64,000 nucleotides of DNA from Alisma plantago-aquatica (lineage: Eukaryota; Streptophyta; Magnoliopsida; Alismatales; Alismataceae), in contig OY856409.1 in assembly GCA_963693085.1 (NCBI GenBank), positions 1,340,620,915-1,340,684,914 of the forward strand. Direction: 5' to 3'. The notes beneath the pieces were generated by a model that saw only the letters and a list, made by a program, of their open reading frames with translations, had not been told where the DNA came from and did no database searches. Shown here in pieces: positions 59,885-64,000 of the stretch (its first letter is position 1; every line of letters starts with the position of its first letter). The translations under genes and the position numbers were made by a program.

Positions 59885-61510
59885 TATTTTGATTTTTTTT
59901 TCAATAAATAGGGGGGTGTTCTCCAAAAAAATCGTGTGGACGGGATCAAAGAGTTGGTAACTCTTTTGGTTCTAGATAGTCAAGCAAACGTAGTGGATTT
60001 GCGGGACGGTTCTATTAACCAAAAGTCGACTTTTCATGGTGTATCGATATTCGAGAACTAAACCCATGTTTGGTTCAAGGTCGAGCTTATGAATTCCGGA
60101 TTGGGTTAGTCAATAGATTTGGATTACTTTATCTGGATTCGGATTTGTTTGTGTTTGGTAGCTTATTCCATTACAAGCACTCATTAAATTGGATTGGCCT
60201 CGAAATTTGTGTTTTTCAATCTGACATATAAAATAAAATAACACCAAAGACAGAGTCAAATTCGAACTAGGTTTTAAAATCCTGCTAAGAGCAGGACTGA
60301 CTTGGTCTGTATTAGAAAATTACGGAACCCGAAACAAATCAGTGAATCCAATTTCTGTCAAACGAAACAAGATTAGAACTAGACTGGGTTAGTCGGGATT
60401 AGCGCCTATGTGGCACAATAAGACACCGCCTAATGTTGATCAGGTCCTAAACCAAACAACAGGTGGCTAAGTGAACAAGGGTGCATCAAGAGACAGCGGA
60501 CGTATGGCATTTTAGCTTTCATGACAATTGAGATCAACTTGGGAGGTAGCAGACTACCAGAATAGCGTTTGGCTAGTCAAATTTAGGCACATGGGAAAGA
60601 AGCACAATGATCGGAACAAAATCAAGAAGGTGAAAGTTCTCACACTACACATCACTTTATTGCAGCCATAGCTGCATTAGGCCCCACTAAAGGTACATAT
60701 CTGAATCCTTTCGAAGATTAAATCATCAAGTGCACTTATCAATCCTCGGAACACAAGTTCAAAATGAAAAACTGAACGATTATGTGTGAAGAAAAAAAAT
60801 TGTGATTTCCAAAAATTGTGGTTACTCTTTAAACATATAAAGGTATAGAAGACTGTTTCGGGATCCAGAAAAACCTCCGCACATCAGATTGTTCAACTAC
60901 ATAAAATAAGGATCACCTACTGATACTATGTTCAGGTAAGTAGGTCTTGCTTGCTTCCCAAGGTGACATGTCTCATTTAAAATAGTGAACAAAAATAGTG
61001 CAGATAAATCAATTGAACTTAGCAGCAGGCATATCATCAAAGTAATAATGCCACTGCACAAGTCAAAAGCAGAGGAAGGTAACAAAAGACATAGCAGTAG
61101 GCAGTGCCACGCCACCCACCAGTATTCCTCTTTGTGAAAAGGTCTTGAAAAACATATTAGGAAGGAAAGGCAATACGAAACAGTTTAGAACTTCAAGAGT
61201 TACTAACCAGTAGCAAACTCAAAAAGAATTTAATAGCATACATCAAAATAAAAGCGGTAAAGTAGAATGGGAACTTGCAGTCACAATTTTTAGGACAAAA
61301 GGTTTGGATCTGCATGCCAACACAGCAGCAGATAAAGTAGATACCCTCTAAAGTACCGAAATAAGAAAGATTGCTAGAATGTGCGTGATGTGTATATAGA
61401 ATCCATATGATTACTATAAATAGAGGCATGGATTAAAAACCAAAATAGCACGGTTTAATAAAAATATTGACATATATAGCATCATTAGAAATTTATTTCC
61501 AGGAATAGCC
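59885..61510. other. No gene recognised
   Basis: Intergenic sequence of more ordinary composition. The minus-strand open frames at 60897-61115 and 61193-61429 are Leu/Ser-rich and without domains. Nothing supports them as genes. Confidence 0.45.
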
Positions 61511-61516
61511 CGGTTT

Positions 61517-61603
61517 GGACCAAAAGCGCCAAGATGTTGGCGTTTTAGACCAAAGGCGCCAGGATGTTGGCGTTTTAGACCAAAGGCGCCAGGATGTTGG
61601 CGT
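61517..61603. repeat. Three tandem 30-bp units, each able to form a hairpin
   Basis: Units of 'gaccaaaggcgccaggatgt' + 'tggcgtttta', nearly identical, with stem CGCCA/TGGCG and a 6-nt loop in each. About 0.4 kb downstream of the PMD gene stop codon (gene on the minus strand). Confidence 0.85.
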
Positions 61604-62010
61604 TTTTGCCTTTTTTTTAACATCCAAGTATGACATCCAAGTGATACTATGCACAAATTGCAAAGAATTGGTACAAAGATTAGATGATTCTGAAGAAAAT
61701 AAAAGAGTTATCTTAACAAAAAGAATATGAAGTTTGGAACAATATATAAAGAAGAAGTTGGCTCTGCATTTAACAAAATAAGTCTTATACTAGAAAGAAG
61801 AACAAATTCTTCTACATTGTCAAACATTTTACGGTTCAACGGAGATAGAAACAAAGAAGTTATCATATGTATCTGATTAAAATCAATCCTGGCATCCGAT
61901 AACAGCAACCCTGGCATCTAATAGCATCAACCCTGGCATCAAAATAAAAATAATTATTTAACTACATATAGTTCTTCTATAAGTAAAGAGTTAGGAAAAA
62001 TTATGCATAC
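61604..62010 (-). other. 3' flank of the PMD gene
   Basis: Probably the 3' UTR and flank. 'aaccctggcatc' recurs three times at 61864-61940 ('aatcctggcatcc', 'aaccctggcatct', 'aaccctggcatca'). No poly(A) signal could be assigned with confidence. Confidence 0.35.
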
Positions 62011-64000
62011 CTAACGTCTCTTACTTCCTCTACCTCGAGTTCGTGGTCCCGAAGAACGTCCTGGGTCTGGAGAAGCCTCAATTGGACTCAACTGTGACTG
62101 CTGACCTGCACGTGTAGACCTACTTGGAGGAAGTGGTGGTGTTAGTGGACGAGTGGATGGCATAGTTATAAACATTGGAGGTGATCCTAAAAATGAAGAA
62201 CTAGTTGATCCCGAAAATGAAGAAAAAGCTACATTTTGGTATTGGCTAAAAGTTGGTTGGGACCAAGATAAGCTGGAAGGAACCCCAAAATGGTCAGATG
62301 ATGATGAAGGGTAAGAATAAAACATTCCAGGGATTGAGTAAGGTGAAAATTCCCTAGAGTGTCCCGCTATTGTGGACTGCCCTAGTGATGTGGAGTGTCC
62401 AGCTGGTGTGGATTGTCTTTGTGAGGCTGAGTGACCTGTTGGTGTGGAGTGTCCTACTGATGTGGAGTGTTGTGCTTCTGTGGAAGATGGAATAGGAGAA
62501 GCACTAACTGAAGTTGTCACAGGATATGAGAAACTCAAATTGGGCTGCATGTGACTTGGCATTTGTTGAAACCATGCACTCTGAATATTATATATTTTGT
62601 CACGTGCTCTCATCCAATCCTCAACAGGTGTCTGATCTGTTAATGTTTGCAATGATTCCCTGATATCCATTTGACTCTGGACCTGCAAATAACATAGTTT
62701 ACTTTATCATATTTCATATAAAAAGAGGTATATTTATTCAACTTAATGGATACTCATTACTTACATATTCTCGCTCCACGTAACCTCGAGGATAGTAAAC
62801 ATTTTGCGGCTCAGCTGGTCGTTGTATGTGATACTCAGGATTGTACCAATTAGGTACTTGCGGCACAGTTGAGGGGTCAGGAAGATGAACTACATGAGTT
62901 TGCCTATCATTCCACATGTTCAGTTCTGTGCTGTATTGGTTCAACCAATCAGTTGTGCCTCGACCTCTACCATCAATTCTTTGGTATTCTGGAAAAGGTT
63001 GGGGTTGAGGTTGGATACGAGCACCAAACTGTTTTAGTACTCTATCAGGAACATGCCATTCCATTACTGTGAATGATATCATAGGAACTCGAGCCATCCA
63101 AATATCTCTACCTTCACGACATATGTCTGGCAAAGTTGCCAACAATTCTTCACTATATGGTGTCCACATTAACTGCATTATAAGTTATCGTTACCAAACA
63201 AGTTTCATTAAATGGTATAAGTTAACTTGTAGATAAAATATAAATTCTCACTTGACTAGACTCCTGTGTATCAAACTCATTAAGGTAGAATCTTACTGTC
63301 CCTTTTGGAATACGTACATGCTCCATGAGATGGTTCCATCTATTATCATGTTTGAAAAGATGATTAGGAGATGAAAACTTTTAATATAATGTATTCAACA
63401 TATAGATGGTAGCGACAAACCTGTATCCTAATGGAGCATCTTGTGGCCACTCATGAATTTGATCCATGATCACTCTGCCTGGTCTACCAATATACAATCT
63501 TTCCCAAGACCACAACTGTAATAGGTGGACACACCCTGAGATACGCTTCTGTTTAGAACCAGGACGACATTTATGCAACTGACGGTATAGAGTAGCTAAA
63601 ACAGCACTCCCCCATGAGTACATGCCACATTGCTCAAAATTTACTAGAAGTGGAAGGTAGCGAAGATGGACTTCATTTCCAGTACCGTCTGGCAAGAGGA
63701 AGCAACCAATTAGGTATAACAAGTATGCACTGGTGTACCGACGCTTGACCATGTCATCTGCATTTTCCAAATTCATATTTGAAAATGTGGAACGCAACCA
63801 ACTCAGATGAACAGAACCTTGATCAAGTCCATCTGGATGTGACCCCAGAATAGCATCACAAAGGGCCGTCCAAGAACTATATTGGTCATCATTTGGCCCT
63901 ATAGGATAGTGAGCTACAACAGCATCACCATTAACCTTTAACCCTAGCAACACTGCGACATCTTGTAAAGTGATGGTTAACTCTCCTAGAGGAAAATGGA
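62011..64000 (-). CDS. Plant mobile domain (PMD/MAIN-like) protein, 3' part, four exons
   Basis: Exons on the minus strand: 64000-63421 (continues beyond the window), 63339-63252, 63172-62765 and 62682-62011, ending in TAG. The introns of 81, 79 and 82 bp all have GT..AG ends and keep the frame. About 581 residues are visible. The PMD (Pfam PF10536 family) has LGELTITLQDVAVLLGLKV at the window edge, ILGSHPDG, RRYTSAYLLYLIGCFLLPD, GNEVHLRYLPLLVNFEQCG, YSWGSAVLATLYRQLHK, GGC-like SGCVHLLQLWSWERLYIGRP and PLGYRWNHL. It ends with WTPYSEELLATLP, VMEWHVPDRVLKQFGARIQP and TTDWLNQY. Exon 4 adds a low-complexity tail with GHSTP/GHSTS repeats and a basic end (RGRGSKRR). The first ATG in view (63953) is internal. 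PMD proteins occur in host genes (MAIN, MAIL) that act in genome stability and silencing, and within plant transposons. No transposase is in view, so which type this is stays open. Confidence 0.85.
62683..62764 (-). other. PMD gene intron 3
   Basis: 82 bp, donor tat|gtaagt, acceptor ttgcag|gtc. Phase 0. Joins the conserved domain to the Ser/Thr-rich tail. Confidence 0.8.
63173..63251 (-). other. PMD gene intron 2
   Basis: 79 bp, donor caa|gtgaga, acceptor tgcag|tta. Phase 0. Confidence 0.8.
63340..63420 (-). other. PMD gene intron 1
   Basis: 81 bp, donor ag|gtttgt, acceptor aatag|atgg. Splits the Arg codon of PLGYR|WNHL, which restores the conserved PMD order. Confidence 0.8.

Noticed and set aside
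61515..61730. Small repeat protein (DQRRQDVGV repeats)
   Set aside because: Produced by the 30-bp tandem units; both strands are open across them and there is no other support.

Overview
The window is nuclear DNA of a flowering plant, from a repeat-dominated, probably heterochromatic region. The evidence is AT-rich sequence filled with decayed Ty1/copia and Ty3/gypsy LTR retrotransposons with plant-type initiator-Met primer sites, long microsatellites, and one spliced gene of the plant-specific plant mobile domain (PMD) family. The species cannot be named from the sequence. No tRNA, rRNA, CRISPR or bacterial-type feature was seen.

Layout. 1-2560 is a very decayed gypsy pol (RT, RNase H, integrase, chromodomain). 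Its end is repeated in inverted orientation at 5556-5889, around a 2.9 kb unassigned core. 5900-8460 is a minus-strand copia gag/protease fragment with a long repetitive leader. 12063-12832 is a SIRE-like copia gag fragment with its primer site. 15230-15740 is a GC-rich gene-like fragment that I do not recognise. 15804-48728 is a three-level nest: copia element E0 (+) carries gypsy E1 (-, 22892-48481) in its 3' LTR, and E1 carries gypsy E2 (29221-41679) in its RT domain. 49415-56733 is gypsy E3 (+). 57619-59884 is a large AT-rich fold-back element with another small element inside it. 62011-64000 (-) is the 3' part of a four-exon PMD gene that runs out of the window.

The main discovery is structural. 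E2 and E3 are each bounded by perfect 5-bp target-site duplications (ACTAC and CCTCC), so each behaves as one insertion, yet their LTRs are palindromic. E2 reads (LTR 3' part)' - (LTR 3' part) - interior - (LTR 5' part) - (LTR 5' part)', so the interior is flipped relative to the outer ends, and a 33-nt insert at one junction copies sequence from E1 next door. E3 reads (LTR 3' part)' - (LTR 3' part) - interior - complete LTR, so both outer ends are the U5 end of the LTR. The arms differ by base substitutions, which argues against a sequencing fold-back artefact. In E2 the two LTR TATA boxes now point at each other across a 1.9 kb palindrome, a layout able to make hairpin RNA against the family.

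The retroelements look dead in cis: many stops and frameshifts, and lost catalytic or zinc-binding residues. In E2 pol almost every stop fits C-to-T/G-to-A decay, mostly CAG to TAG, as expected of heavy plant CHG methylation. The PMD gene is the only apparently intact coding sequence.
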